64,000 bases of DNA from Klenkia terrae (GCF_900491935.1 NZ_UEXK01000004.1:1801061-1865060); one strand, 5' to 3'. Shown: positions 24,903 to 34,457, numbered from the stretch's first letter. Numbers and translations are program-made. Notes: generated from the letters alone by a model not told the origin.

Positions 24903-24933
24903 CTATGGTCGCCGTCACAGGAGGGAGTCACCC

Positions 24934-26313
24934 ATGAGCCTCGCCCGCCAGGTCGCCGACGTCGTCGCCCGCACCACCTCGGACGACGTCCCCACCCCCG
25001 TGCTCGACCGCGCCCGCCACCTCGTCCTGGACGCCGTCGGCCTCGCCTTCGCCGCGTCCGCCCACCCCTTCGCGGACACCGCCGCGCAGGCGCTGGGCTC
25101 CTTCGGCCCCGGCGACGTCCCCGTGCTGGGCAGCAAGACCCGGCTGCCCGCCCGCGACGCCGCCGTCCTCAACGGCGTGCTGGTGCACGGCCTGGACTTC
25201 GACGACACCCACATCGGCGCCGTCACCCACGTGTCCGCCTCGGCGCTGCCCGCCGCGATCTCCGCGGCCGTCGCCGCCGACGCCAGCACCCGCGACCTGC
25301 TGCTGGGCTACGTGCTCGGCGTCGAGGTGGCCGCCCGGGTCGGCCTGGCCGGCGCCGGTGCGTTCCACGACCTCGGCTTCCACCCCACCGCCCTGGCCGG
25401 CGCGTTCGGCTCGGCGGTCGCGGCGGGCTCGGTCACCGGCCTCGCGGAGGACCAACTGGTCGCCGCGCAGGGCGTCGTCGGGTCCATGGCCGCCGGGCTG
25501 CTGGAGTTCCTCGAGGACGGCTCCTGGACCAAGCGGCTGCACCCCGGCTGGGCCGCGCAGTCCGGCATCACCGCCGCCGCGTTCGCGAAGGCCGGGTGGA
25601 GCGGCCCGGAGGCCGTCTACGAGGGCCGCTTCGGCCTGTTCGCCACCCACCTCGCCGGCCGGGAGACCCACCCCGAGCTGGTCGCGGCCGGCCTGGGCGA
25701 GCGCTGGGAGACCGCCGAGACCGCGGTCAAGCCCTACCCGATCTGCCACTTCGCGCACGCCTTCGCCGACGCCGTCCTGCTGCTGCGCGAGCAGCACGAC
25801 CTGCGCACCGAGGACGTCGCCGCGATCCGCTGCGCCATCCACCCGGTGCCCGGCAAGGTGGTCTGCGAGCCCGCCGCGGCGAAGTGGGAGCCGCGCGACG
25901 AGTACGACGCCAAGTTCTCGCTGCCCTACGTCGTCTCCACCGCGCTCGCCTGCGGCCGGTTCACCCTCGCCGAGCTCGAGGACGACGCGCTGCGCGACCC
26001 CGAGGTGCTCGCCCTGGCCCGCAAGGTCGAGGTCGTCCCGGACCCGGACAGCGCCTTCCCGGCCGCCTACTCCGGCTGGGTGCAGATCACCACCACCGAC
26101 GGCCGGGTGCTGACCCACCGCGAGCAGGTCAACCGCGGCCACGCCGACCGACCGCTCACCGACGACGACGTCGTCACCAAGTTCCGCGGCTCGATGGCCC
26201 CGGTGGCCGACGAGGCCACCACCGAGCGGGTGCTGGCCGCCGTCCTGTCCCTGGGCCGCGAGGCCACCGACACCTCCGCCCGCACGTTCGCCGAGGCCTG
26301 CGCCGCCGGCTGA
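24934..26313 (+). CDS. MmgE/PrpD-family protein
   Basis: A 459-residue member of the family containing 2-methylcitrate dehydratase (PrpD) and cis-aconitate decarboxylase. VLVHGLDFDDTHIGAVTHVSAS (DFDDT at 88-92; quoted in part as HGLDFDDTH and VTHVSAS) is the diagnostic active-site block. LQPL-type helices and KPYPICHFAHAFADA, with a conserved KPYP-CHF segment, follow, then a C-terminal lid. The family converts small tricarboxylates or dicarboxylates by dehydration or decarboxylation. ATG at 24934 follows AGGAGGGAG. Followed by RutA-like and lyase genes; a PrpD plus isocitrate-lyase-family pair mirrors the end of the methylcitrate cycle, but no prpC is here. Confidence 0.88.
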   Translation: MSLARQVADVVARTTSDDVPTPVLDRARHLVLDAVGLAFAASAHPFADTAAQALGSFGPGDVPVLGSKTRLPARDAAVLNGVLVHGLDFDDTHIGAVTHVSASALPAAISAAVAADASTRDLLLGYVLGVEVAARVGLAGAGAFHDLGFHPTALAGAFGSAVAAGSVTGLAEDQLVAAQGVVGSMAAGLLEFLEDGSWTKRLHPGWAAQSGITAAAFAKAGWSGPEAVYEGRFGLFATHLAGRETHPELVAAGLGERWETAETAVKPYPICHFAHAFADAVLLLREQHDLRTEDVAAIRCAIHPVPGKVVCEPAAAKWEPRDEYDAKFSLPYVVSTALACGRFTLAELEDDALRDPEVLALARKVEVVPDPDSAFPAAYSGWVQITTTDGRVLTHREQVNRGHADRPLTDDDVVTKFRGSMAPVADEATTERVLAAVLSLGREATDTSARTFAEACAAG

Positions 26314-26370
26314 CCCCCAGACCCCGGCAGCGACGCCGGCCCACCCCACCTTCTAGTCACAGGAGCAGGC

Positions 26371-27423
26371 ATGGACTTCGGCGTCTTCATCCCGATCGGC
26401 AACAACGGCTGGTTGATCAGCGAGAACGCTCCGCAGTACATGCCGAGCTTCGAGCTGAACAAGCGGATCGTGCAGGAGGCCGAGGCGCAGGACTTCGCCT
26501 TCGCGCTGTCGATGATCAAGCTGCGCGGGTTCGGCGGCAAGACCGAGTTCTGGGACCACAACCTGGAGTCGTTCACCCTGATGGCCGGCCTGGCCGCGGT
26601 GACGGAGAAGATCAAGCTCTACGCCTCGACCGCTGTCCTCACCCTGCCGCCGGCGCTGGTCGCCCGGATGGCCACCACCATCGACTCCATCGCGCCGGGC
26701 CGGTTCGGCATCAACATCGTGTCGGGCTGGGCGTCGGGCGAGTACTCGCAGATGGGCCTGTGGCCCGGCGACCAGTACTTCGGCGAGCGCTACGACTACT
26801 CCACCGAGTACGTCCAGGTGCTGCGCGCGCTGTGGGAGACCGGCACCTGCGACCTGGACGGCAAGTACTTCCAGATGACCGACTGCAAGCTGTCCCCGCA
26901 GCCCAGCGCGCCGATCGACATCGTGTGCGCCGGCCAGTCCGAGCGCGGGATGCAGTTCTGCGCCGAGCACGGCGACTACAACTTCATCCTCTCCCCGGGC
27001 GTGAACACCCCCGAGACCTACCGGGAGCCCACCGAGAAGCTGGCCGCCGCCGCGGCGAAGAGCGGTCGGGACGTCGGCTCGCTGCCGCTGTTCATGGCGA
27101 TCATGGCCGACACCGACGAGGAGGCCCAGGCCAAGTGGCAGAGCTACCACGACGGCGCTGACCTGGGCGCGCTCGGCTACATGAGCGAGGAGGGGTCCAA
27201 GGACACCTCGGCCGACTCCGGCGGCACCGCGCGGACGATCAACCTCCCCGAGGGCGCGGTCAACTTCAACATGGCCACGCTGGTCGGCTCGCCGGAGACC
27301 GTCGCCCGGCAGATCGACGAGGTCGCGAAGATGCCCGGGGTCAAGGGGATGATGTTCACCTTCGACGACTTCGAGAAGGGCGTGAAGACCTTCGGCGAGA
27401 AGGTCCGGCCCCTCCTCGGCTGA
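26371..27423 (+). CDS. RutA-like class of luciferase-like flavin monooxygenase
   Basis: A 350-residue TIM-barrel FMN monooxygenase resembling pyrimidine oxygenase RutA, which opens the uracil ring between N3 and C4 using a flavin-N5 peroxide. [22 protein letters not shown] at the start, the [24 protein letters not shown] block, [20 protein letters not shown] and [12 protein letters not shown] are those of RutA proteins (each quoted under 20 residues in part: [29 protein letters not shown]). No RutC-F genes accompany it, so the substrate may be another N-heterocycle or amide. It lies between MmgE/PrpD and a lyase. An intercistronic hairpin follows the stop. Confidence 0.9.
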   Translation: MDFGVFIPIGNNGWLISENAPQYMPSFELNKRIVQEAEAQDFAFALSMIKLRGFGGKTEFWDHNLESFTLMAGLAAVTEKIKLYASTAVLTLPPALVARMATTIDSIAPGRFGINIVSGWASGEYSQMGLWPGDQYFGERYDYSTEYVQVLRALWETGTCDLDGKYFQMTDCKLSPQPSAPIDIVCAGQSERGMQFCAEHGDYNFILSPGVNTPETYREPTEKLAAAAAKSGRDVGSLPLFMAIMADTDEEAQAKWQSYHDGADLGALGYMSEEGSKDTSADSGGTARTINLPEGAVNFNMATLVGSPETVARQIDEVAKMPGVKGMMFTFDDFEKGVKTFGEKVRPLLG

Positions 27424-27429
27424 TCTCCC

Positions 27430-27456
27430 CGGCGGGGCCCCGACCGGGCCCCGCCG
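27430..27456 (+). terminator. Intercistronic hairpin after the monooxygenase gene
   Basis: CGGCGGGGCCC (27430-27440) and GGGCCCCGCCG (27446-27456) form a perfect 11-bp stem with a 5-nt loop, beginning six bases after the stop. No T-run follows. It may attenuate transcription or stabilise the upstream mRNA; the lyase gene starts 24 bp later. Confidence 0.6.
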
Positions 27457-27480
27457 GTCCGCCTGCCCGGAAGGACCCCC

Positions 27481-28365
27481 GTGACCTCGTTCGTCGCCCC
27501 CCGCCCGAACCCGCGCGCCCGGCTGCGCGAGCTGCTGGCCGCTCCCGGCCCGCTCATCGCCCCCGGCGCCTACGACGCGTTGAGCGCCCGGCTGGTGCAG
27601 CAGGCCGGTTTCGACGTCGTCTACATGACCGGCTTCGGGACGTCGGCCTCGCTGCTGGGCCGCCCGGACGTCGGACTGCTGGGCGGTGCGGAGATGACCG
27701 ACAACGCCCGCCGGATGGCCCAGGCGGTCGACGTCCCGCTGATCGCCGACGCCGACACCGGCTACGGCAACGCGCTCAACGTCGTCCGGACGGTGCGGGA
27801 GTACGAGCAGGCCGGCGTCGCCGGGCTGCAGCTGGAGGACCAGGTCTCGCCCAAGCGCTGCGGCCACATGGCCGGCAAGGCCGTCATCGACGTCGAGGAG
27901 GCCGTGGCGAAGGTGCGGGCCGCCGTCGCCGCGCGCACCGACCCCGACCTGGTGGTCATCGCCCGCACCGACGTCGCCCAGGTCGAGGGCACCCGGGCCG
28001 CGATCGACCGCGCGCTGCGGTTCGCCGACGCCGGCGCCGACGTGCTCTTCGTCGAGGCCCCGCGCACCGCCGAGGACGTCGAGCTGGTGGCCACCGAGCT
28101 GAAGGGCCACCACCTGCTCTTCAACTGGGTCGAGGGCGGGCAGACCGAGGGCCTGACCATGGAGCGGGTCGCCGAGCTGGGCTTCTCCCTGGTCCTGTTC
28201 CCGATCAGCACCCTGCTCGCAGCCACGCACGCGATGCAGGCTGCGCTCTCGACGCTGAAGCTGACGTCGTCCACCGCCGGGGCGCCGATGGGCGACTTCG
28301 ACGGCTTCCTGCAGACCATCGGCCTGCCCGAGCTGCGCGCCGACGAGGCCCGCTTCGCCGGCTGA
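27481..28365 (+). CDS. Isocitrate lyase/PEP mutase-superfamily carboxylic-acid lyase
   Basis: A 294-residue TIM-barrel lyase. VYMTGFGTSASLLGRPD, PLIADADTGYGN (metal-binding Asp pair) and GLQLEDQVSPKRCGHMAGK are family hallmarks. The Cys in KRCGH (125-129) is the catalytic base found in true C-C lyases such as methylisocitrate lyase, 2,3-dimethylmalate lyase and oxaloacetate hydrolase; PEP mutases lack it. So cleavage of a branched hydroxy-dicarboxylate to pyruvate or a keto acid is likely. GTG at 27481 follows GGAAGGA. It closes the catabolic run and may act on the product of the MmgE/PrpD enzyme. Confidence 0.88.
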   Translation: MTSFVAPRPNPRARLRELLAAPGPLIAPGAYDALSARLVQQAGFDVVYMTGFGTSASLLGRPDVGLLGGAEMTDNARRMAQAVDVPLIADADTGYGNALNVVRTVREYEQAGVAGLQLEDQVSPKRCGHMAGKAVIDVEEAVAKVRAAVAARTDPDLVVIARTDVAQVEGTRAAIDRALRFADAGADVLFVEAPRTAEDVELVATELKGHHLLFNWVEGGQTEGLTMERVAELGFSLVLFPISTLLAATHAMQAALSTLKLTSSTAGAPMGDFDGFLQTIGLPELRADEARFAG

Positions 28366-28368
28366 CCC

Positions 28369-28383
28369 CACCCCGGCGGGGTG
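28369..28383 (+). terminator. Short GC hairpin after the lyase gene
   Basis: CACCCCG (28369-28375) pairs with CGGGGTG (28377-28383) directly after the stop. It is compact and GC-only, without a T-tract; a weak transcription end for the catabolic unit is plausible. Confidence 0.35.
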
Positions 28384-28435
28384 AGGGTGGCTGTAGTCGC
28401 TACACATCAGACCTTTCCCCGCCGATGGTGCGGTC

Positions 28436-30757
28436 ATGCAGGGGATGGCGGGCAGGGATCCGCGACGCCGGGGCCCCCGGCGCGACCACCCCGGCTGGTC
28501 CACGGCCAGCCGGGTCGCCGTCTGGTCGGCGACGGTCTTCGCCGTGCTGGCCGTCGGCGGTCTCGCGGTGTCCCCCGACCTGGCGAACCCCTGGCAGGGG
28601 ACCCTGGCTCCCGTCGCCTTCGGGCTGTTGTCGACCCTGTGCGCGGTCGTGGCCGGGTGCGCCGCGGTGCGGGCGACCACGCTGGCGCCCCTCTGGGGCT
28701 CCCTCGCCGTCGTCATGCTGCTGTTCACCGCGGCCGACCTCGCCTACGTGGCATCGCCCTCCCTCGGGGCCGGCCCGTCCTGGGTGGACGGCGTCTACGG
28801 CGCCGCCTACCTCGCGCTGCTCGCCATGCCCTTCCTCTTCCTCCGCCGGCTGCGGCTGCGCCCGCACCCCACGGTGTGGGTCGACGGGCTCACCACCGGC
28901 CTGGGCGCGCTCGCGCTGGCCGCCGCCCTCGTGCTGGCCACCGTGGACGACGCGGACGCCGCGACGATGCTGGCCCTGGGCTACGTCGGCGCCGACCTGC
29001 TGCTCATCGCCCTGCTGGCCAGCCTGGGCTCGGTGCTGGGCTGCCTGCGCAGCGTGCTGCTGCCGGTGCTCGCCGTCGGGCTGCAGCTGGTCGCCGACCT
29101 GGGCCAGTACCTGGCCGGCGGGCTCGGCGCGCCGTCGGACCTGCTCTACGTCACCGGCCCGGTCCTGCTCGCCTGGGCGGCGCACCGTTGCCCGCCGGAC
29201 TGGACCGTCCGCGAGCAGTCCTGGCGGCTGCGGCTGGAGGTGCGCCGCATCGTGCTGCCCGCGGGCGGGGCGACCGCCGCCCTGGTGGTGCTCGCCTGGA
29301 GCGCGCTGCACCCGCTGGGCCCCGCCCCGGTGCTGCTGGCCGTGGCCGCGCTGGTCTCGATGGCCACCCGGACCGTGCTCACCCTGCGCGCCACCGAGAA
29401 CTTCTACGAGCTCCGCGCCCAGGCCCTCAGCGACCCGCTGACCGGGCTGGGCAACCGGCGGACCCTGGACGCCGCCCTGGCCGACCTGCCCGACGACCTC
29501 CCCGCCGCCCTGCTGCTGCTGGACCTGGACAGCTTCCGGGACGTCAACGACGGCCTGGGCCACGCCGCCGGCGACGAGGTGCTGCGCCTGCAGGCCGCCC
29601 GGCTGACCGGCGGCGACCAGACCGGGCGGGTCGCCGTCCGGCTGGAGGGCGACACGTTCGCCCTGGTGCTCCGCGGCACCGGGCCCGAGGAGGCCCGCCG
29701 GGTCGCCGAGGAGATGGCCACCCGGCTGCGGGCACCGCTGCAGGTGGACGGCACCCGGGTCCGGCTCACCGCGAGCGTCGGCGTCGCCGTCACCACCCCC
29801 GGCCGGCCGTCGGGTCCGCTGGCGCTGCTGCGCCGGGCCGACGAGGCCCTCACCCAGGCCAAGCACCGCGCCGAGGCGGTCGTGGTGGACGACCAGACCC
29901 CGGCGCACCCCGGGGTCGAGGTCTCCCGGCTCCAGCTGGCCGACGAGCTGCACACCGCGATCAGCACGGCCCAGCTCGTCCTGTGGTTCCAGCCCCAGCT
30001 GCACGTGGCCCCGGCGGGCCCGGTCGGCACCGGCGGCCGCACCACCACCGTCGCGGGCTGCGAGGCCCTGGTCCGCTGGGAGCACCCCGACCGCGGCCTG
30101 CTCGGCCCGGAGACCATCCTGTCCGCCGCCGAGCACGGCCGGCTGCTGCCCGCCCTCGGCGACGCCGTCCTCGGCATGGCCGTGGCCGCCGTCGGCGGCT
30201 GGTGGGCGCGGTTCCCGGTGCCGGTCTCGGTCAACCTGTCGGCCACCGACCTCGGCGACCGCCGGCTGCCCGAGCGGGTGCACGGACTGCTGCAGCAGCA
30301 CCACCTGCCGCCGTGGGCGCTGACCATCGAGGTCGTCGAGGACACCCTCATGGTCGACCCCACCCGGGTCGCCGAGGTGCTGCGCGACCTGCGCGACATG
30401 GGCGTCGGCGTCGCCCTGGACGACTACGGCACCGGGTACAGCTCGCTGTCCTACCTGCACGAGCTCCCGGTGGACGAGCTCAAGCTCGACCGGTCGCTGA
30501 CCCGTGACCTGGCCACCAACCCCACCGCGACCGCCATCGCCCGGCACAGCATCGCGCTGGCCCACGACCTGGGCCTGCGGGTGGTCGGCGAGGGCATCGA
30601 GGACCCCGAGGCGCTCGACGCGCTGGTCGCCCTGGGCTGCGACACGGTGCAGGGCTACCTGACCGGGCGCCCCATGCCGTCGGCCGCCTGGACGACCTGG
30701 CTGGCCGAGCAGGCCGCGCCGGTCCTCCCGGTCGCGCCTGCGCCGATCCCCGGCTGA
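28436..30757 (+). CDS. Membrane-anchored degenerate GGDEF plus EAL c-di-GMP phosphodiesterase
   Basis: A 773-residue signalling protein. Residues about 25-320 form a series of eight or so hydrophobic segments (an MASE-like sensor). The GGDEF domain (about 330-480) begins DPLTGLGNRRTLDAALADL but its active site reads LEGDTF (EGDTF at 404-408), so cyclase activity is probably lost. The EAL domain (about 500-755) is intact: CEALVRWEHP with EAL at 543-545, VNLSATDL, EVVED, ALDDYGTGYSSL, ELKLDRSL, GEGIED and CDTVQGYLTGRPMP. It should hydrolyse c-di-GMP at the membrane. ATG at 28436. A GTCTGAT-like site lies 24 bp upstream, possibly by chance. Confidence 0.92.
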   Translation: MQGMAGRDPRRRGPRRDHPGWSTASRVAVWSATVFAVLAVGGLAVSPDLANPWQGTLAPVAFGLLSTLCAVVAGCAAVRATTLAPLWGSLAVVMLLFTAADLAYVASPSLGAGPSWVDGVYGAAYLALLAMPFLFLRRLRLRPHPTVWVDGLTTGLGALALAAALVLATVDDADAATMLALGYVGADLLLIALLASLGSVLGCLRSVLLPVLAVGLQLVADLGQYLAGGLGAPSDLLYVTGPVLLAWAAHRCPPDWTVREQSWRLRLEVRRIVLPAGGATAALVVLAWSALHPLGPAPVLLAVAALVSMATRTVLTLRATENFYELRAQALSDPLTGLGNRRTLDAALADLPDDLPAALLLLDLDSFRDVNDGLGHAAGDEVLRLQAARLTGGDQTGRVAVRLEGDTFALVLRGTGPEEARRVAEEMATRLRAPLQVDGTRVRLTASVGVAVTTPGRPSGPLALLRRADEALTQAKHRAEAVVVDDQTPAHPGVEVSRLQLADELHTAISTAQLVLWFQPQLHVAPAGPVGTGGRTTTVAGCEALVRWEHPDRGLLGPETILSAAEHGRLLPALGDAVLGMAVAAVGGWWARFPVPVSVNLSATDLGDRRLPERVHGLLQQHHLPPWALTIEVVEDTLMVDPTRVAEVLRDLRDMGVGVALDDYGTGYSSLSYLHELPVDELKLDRSLTRDLATNPTATAIARHSIALAHDLGLRVVGEGIEDPEALDALVALGCDTVQGYLTGRPMPSAAWTTWLAEQAAPVLPVAPAPIPG

Positions 30758-30766
30758 GCCGCGGGG

Positions 30767-30985
30767 TCAGCCGCGGCGGGCCGCGAGCACGCCGTGCACC
30801 GTGAGGACGTCGAGCCGCACGTGCTCGGCCCGGCCACGGAGCCAGGCCGGCTCGTCACCGGTGAGGAAACGGGTGACGACGCTGACCGCGAGGTCCTCGG
30901 CCGCCGCGCCCATCCCGACCAGGCGGTGCAGCCGGCCGAGCACGTGCGCGAGGTGATCGATCGGCGGTGCGGGGGCGGACGTCAC
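30767..30985 (-). CDS. Small conserved protein of unknown function
   Basis: A 72-residue basic-to-neutral protein, VTSAPAPPIDHLAHVLGRLH..., mostly helical by appearance with no recognisable domain; I do not recognise it. GTG at 30985 is preferred because GAGAGG lies 9 bases upstream; an upstream GTG at 31009 has no good ribosome site. It is convergent with the GGDEF-EAL gene (stops 9 bp apart) and its promoter must lie in the AT-richer 30986-31082 gap. Confidence 0.45.
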   Translation of the reverse strand: MTSAPAPPIDHLAHVLGRLHRLVGMGAAAEDLAVSVVTRFLTGDEPAWLRGRAEHVRLDVLTVHGVLAARRG

Positions 30986-31082
30986 GGGGCAGAGCCTCTC
31001 ATCGTGCACAATCCGATGTGGTTCTTCCTACCTTTGCACATCCGGAACACTTCAATCCGTAACGACGCGCCAAGCCCCCCGA

Positions 31083-34000
31083 TCAGGTGAGGACGACGAG
31101 CAGGTCACCGCCCTCGACCTGCTGCACGGCGCCGATCGCGACCCGGGAGACCGACCCCGCCCGCGGTGCCGTGATCGCGGCCTCCATCTTCATGGCCTCG
31201 ATGGTGGCCAGGGTGTCGCCGGCCGCGACCTCGTCGCCCTCGCCCACCTGCAGGGTGACGACGCCGGCGAACGGCGCCGGCACCTGGCCCGGGTCGGACC
31301 GGTCCGCCTTCTCCGCCGCCTTGACCGCGGAGTCCACCGAGCGGTCGCGCACGCTGACCGGCCGCAGCTGGCCGTTGAGCGTGCACATGACGGTGCGCAT
31401 GCCGCGCTCGTCGGGCTCGCCGACCGCCTCCACCCCGATCAGCAGCCGGACGCCGGGCTCCAGGTCGACCGCGTGCTCGGTGCCGCGGCGCAGCCCGTAG
31501 AGGAACTCCTTGCTCGGCAGCACGGAGGTGTCGCCGTAGGCCTCCCGGTGCGCCTCGAACTCCTTCGTCGGCCCGGCGAACAGCAGCCGGTTGAGGGTCG
31601 GCTGCGGCGTGCTGCGCAACCCGGCCAGGTCCTCGTCGGACAGCTCGGCGGCGGGCTCCGCCGCCCGGCGGCCCTCCAGCGCCTTCGTGCGGAACGGCTC
31701 GGGCCACCCGCCGGGCGGGTCGCCGAGCTCGCCGCGCAGGAAGCCGACCACCGAGTCCGGCACGTCGAACTTCGCCGGGTCGTCGGCGAACGCGGCGACG
31801 TCGACGCCGGCGCCCACCAACTGCAGCGCCAGGTCGCCGACCACCTTGGACGACGGCGTGACCTTGACCAGGTGGCCGAGCAGCCGGTCGGCCGCGGCGT
31901 AGGCGTCCTCGACCTCCTCGAACCGCTGACCCAGGCCCAGCGCGATCGCCTGCTGGCGCAGGTTGGACAGCTGCCCGCCGGGGATCTCGTGGGTGTAGAC
32001 CCGCCCGGTCGGGCTGGGCAGCCCGGACTCGAACGGCGCGTACACCCGCCGGACGGCCTCCCAGTACGGCTCGAGGTCGTTGACCGCGGTCAGGTCCAGG
32101 CCGGTGGCGTACGGGGTGTGGTCGGTGGCCGCGACGATCGCGCTCAGCGGGGGCTGGCTGGTGGTGCCGGCCATGCTGGCGACCGCGCCGTCGACGGCGT
32201 CCACCCCGGCCTGCCAGGCCGCCATCAGCGTGGCCAGCTGGCCACCGGCGGTGTCGTGGGTGTGCAGGTGCACCGGCAGGTCGAACCGCTCGCGCAGCGC
32301 GGTGACCAGGGTGGCCGCGGCCGGCGGCCGGAGCAGGCCGGCCATGTCCTTGATCGCCAGCACGTGCGCCCCGGCCTCGACGATCTGCTCGGCCAGCCGC
32401 AGGTAGTAGTCCAGCGTGTAGAGCTGCTCGGCCGGGTCGGACAGGTCGCCGGTGTAGCAGAGCGCCACCTCGGCCAGTGCCGTACCGGTCTCCCGCACGG
32501 CCTCGATCGCCGGCCGCATCTGGGAGACGTCGTTGAGCGCGTCGAACACCCGGAACACGTCGATGCCGGTGCGGGCGGCCTCGTGCACGAACGTCGTCGT
32601 CACCTGGGTCGGGTACGGCGTGTAGCCCACGGTGTTGCGCCCGCGCAGCAGCATCTGCAGCGCGATGTTGGGCACCGCCTCGCGCAGCGCGGCCAGCCGC
32701 TCCCACGGGTCCTCGTGCAGGAAGCGGAGCGCGACGTCGTAGGTCGCCCCGCCCCAGCACTCCAGGGACAGCAGCTGCGGCGTGGTGCGGGCGACGTGCG
32801 GGGCCACGGCCAGCAGGTCCTTGGTGCGCACCCGGGTGGCCAGCAGCGACTGGTGGGCGTCGCGGAACGTGGTGTCGGTGACCGCGAGCGCGCGCTGGGC
32901 CCGCAGCCCGGCGGCGAAGGCCACCGGGCCCAGCTCGCGCAGCTGCTGCCGGGAGCCGGCCGGGGGCTGGCCGACCAGCTCGACGGCGGGCAGCTTGCTC
33001 ATCGGGTCGACCAGGTGCGGGCGCTCGCCGTGCGGGGCGTTGACCGTGACGTCGGCCAGGTAGGCCAGGAGCCGGGTGCCGCGGTCGGCGGACTGCCGGG
33101 CGGTCAGCAGCTCCGGGCGCTGCTCGATGAACGAGGTGGTCACCCGGCCCTCGCGGAAGTCGGGGTCGTCCAGCACCGCCTGCAGGAACGGGATGTTGGT
33201 GGCCACCCCGCGGATCCGGAACTCGGCCACCGCCCGGCGGGCCCGGGCCACCGCGACGCCGAAGTCCCGGCCACGGCAGGTGAGCTTGACCAGCATCGAG
33301 TCGAAGTGCGCGCCCACCTCGGCGCCCATGGAGGAGCCGCCGTCCAGCCGCACCCCGGCGCCGCCGGGCGAGCGGTAGGCGGTGATCCGGCCGGTGTCGG
33401 GGCGGAAGCCGTTGGCCGGGTCCTCGGTGGTGATCCGGCACTGCAGCGCCGCCCCGCGCAGCTGCACGGTGTCCTGGCTCAGCCCCAGGTCGGCGAGGGA
33501 CTCCCCCGAGGCGATCCGCAGCTGGGCCTGCACCAGGTCGACGTCGGTGACCTCCTCGGTGACCGTGTGCTCGACCTGGATGCGCGGGTTCATCTCGATG
33601 AACACGTGCTTGCCCGCCTCGTCGAGCAGGAACTCGACGGTGCCGGCGCAGGTGTAGTCGATGGCCCGGGCGAAGGCCACGGCGTCGGCGCACATGCGCT
33701 CGCGCAGCTCGGGGTCCAGGTTGGGCGCGGGCGCCAGCTCGATGACCTTCTGGTGCCGGCGCTGCACTGAGCAGTCGCGCTCGAAGAGGTGGATGACGGT
33801 GCCCTGGGTGTCGGCCAGGATCTGCACCTCGATGTGCCGCGGGTTGACCACGGCCTGCTCGATGAACACCGTCGGGTCGCCGAACGCCGACTCGGCCTCG
33901 CGCATGGCGGCCTCGACGGACCCGCGCAGGGCGCCCTCGTCGTCCACCTTGCGCATGCCGCGCCCGCCGCCGCCGGCGACCGCCTTGACGAACAGCGGGT

Positions 34001-34457
34001 AGGGCATGTCCCGGGCCTGGGCGATGAGGGTGTCCACGTCGTCGGTCGGCTCGGTCGAGGCCAGCACCGACAGCCCGGCGGCCGCCGCCGCGGCGATCGC
34101 GCGGGCCTTGTTGCCGGTCAGCTCGAGCACGGCGGCGCTGGGGCCCACGAAGGTGATGCCGGCGTCGGCGCAGGCCGCGGCCAGGTCGGGGTTCTCGGAC
34201 AGGAAGCCGTAGCCGGGGTAGACGGCGTCGGCGCCGGACCGCTTCGCGGCGGCCACGACGGCGGCCACGTCGAGGTAGGCGCGGACCGGGTGGCCGGGCT
34301 CGCCGATCTCGTAGGACTCGTCGGCCTTGAGCCGGTGGACCGAGTTGCGGTCCTCGTGCGGGAACACCGCGACGGTGCCGGCCCCCAGCTCGTAGGCGGC
34401 GCGGAACGCCCGGACGGCGATCTCCCCGCGGTTGGCGACCAGGACCTTCTGGAACAC
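31083..34457 (-). CDS. pyc: Pyruvate carboxylase
   Basis: Anaplerotic enzyme converting pyruvate, bicarbonate and ATP to oxaloacetate. The 1124 residues match the usual single-chain form. In order: biotin carboxylase (about 1-455; FVKAVAGGGGRGMRKVDD ATP-grasp loop, FIEMNPRIQVEHTVTEEVTD), carboxyltransferase (about 530-810; TDTTFRDAHQSLLATRVRT, HTHDTAGG, LAIKDMAGLL), the PYC_OADA/allosteric region, and the C-terminal biotinyl domain with IEAMKMEA (biotin on Lys). GTG at 34457. It stands alone, divergent from an SDR gene. It supplies oxaloacetate to the TCA cycle when growing on pyruvate-yielding substrates, such as those formed by the local lyases. Confidence 0.97.
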   Translation of the reverse strand: MFQKVLVANRGEIAVRAFRAAYELGAGTVAVFPHEDRNSVHRLKADESYEIGEPGHPVRAYLDVAAVVAAAKRSGADAVYPGYGFLSENPDLAAACADAGITFVGPSAAVLELTGNKARAIAAAAAAGLSVLASTEPTDDVDTLIAQARDMPYPLFVKAVAGGGGRGMRKVDDEGALRGSVEAAMREAESAFGDPTVFIEQAVVNPRHIEVQILADTQGTVIHLFERDCSVQRRHQKVIELAPAPNLDPELRERMCADAVAFARAIDYTCAGTVEFLLDEAGKHVFIEMNPRIQVEHTVTEEVTDVDLVQAQLRIASGESLADLGLSQDTVQLRGAALQCRITTEDPANGFRPDTGRITAYRSPGGAGVRLDGGSSMGAEVGAHFDSMLVKLTCRGRDFGVAVARARRAVAEFRIRGVATNIPFLQAVLDDPDFREGRVTTSFIEQRPELLTARQSADRGTRLLAYLADVTVNAPHGERPHLVDPMSKLPAVELVGQPPAGSRQQLRELGPVAFAAGLRAQRALAVTDTTFRDAHQSLLATRVRTKDLLAVAPHVARTTPQLLSLECWGGATYDVALRFLHEDPWERLAALREAVPNIALQMLLRGRNTVGYTPYPTQVTTTFVHEAARTGIDVFRVFDALNDVSQMRPAIEAVRETGTALAEVALCYTGDLSDPAEQLYTLDYYLRLAEQIVEAGAHVLAIKDMAGLLRPPAAATLVTALRERFDLPVHLHTHDTAGGQLATLMAAWQAGVDAVDGAVASMAGTTSQPPLSAIVAATDHTPYATGLDLTAVNDLEPYWEAVRRVYAPFESGLPSPTGRVYTHEIPGGQLSNLRQQAIALGLGQRFEEVEDAYAAADRLLGHLVKVTPSSKVVGDLALQLVGAGVDVAAFADDPAKFDVPDSVVGFLRGELGDPPGGWPEPFRTKALEGRRAAEPAAELSDEDLAGLRSTPQPTLNRLLFAGPTKEFEAHREAYGDTSVLPSKEFLYGLRRGTEHAVDLEPGVRLLIGVEAVGEPDERGMRTVMCTLNGQLRPVSVRDRSVDSAVKAAEKADRSDPGQVPAPFAGVVTLQVGEGDEVAAGDTLATIEAMKMEAAITAPRAGSVSRVAIGAVQQVEGGDLLVVLT

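Noticed and set aside
28406-28412. Fourth GTCTGAT-like motif (complement strand)
   Set aside because: Only one base from the core but in a different context and far from the related genes; treated as doubtful, not listed as a feature.
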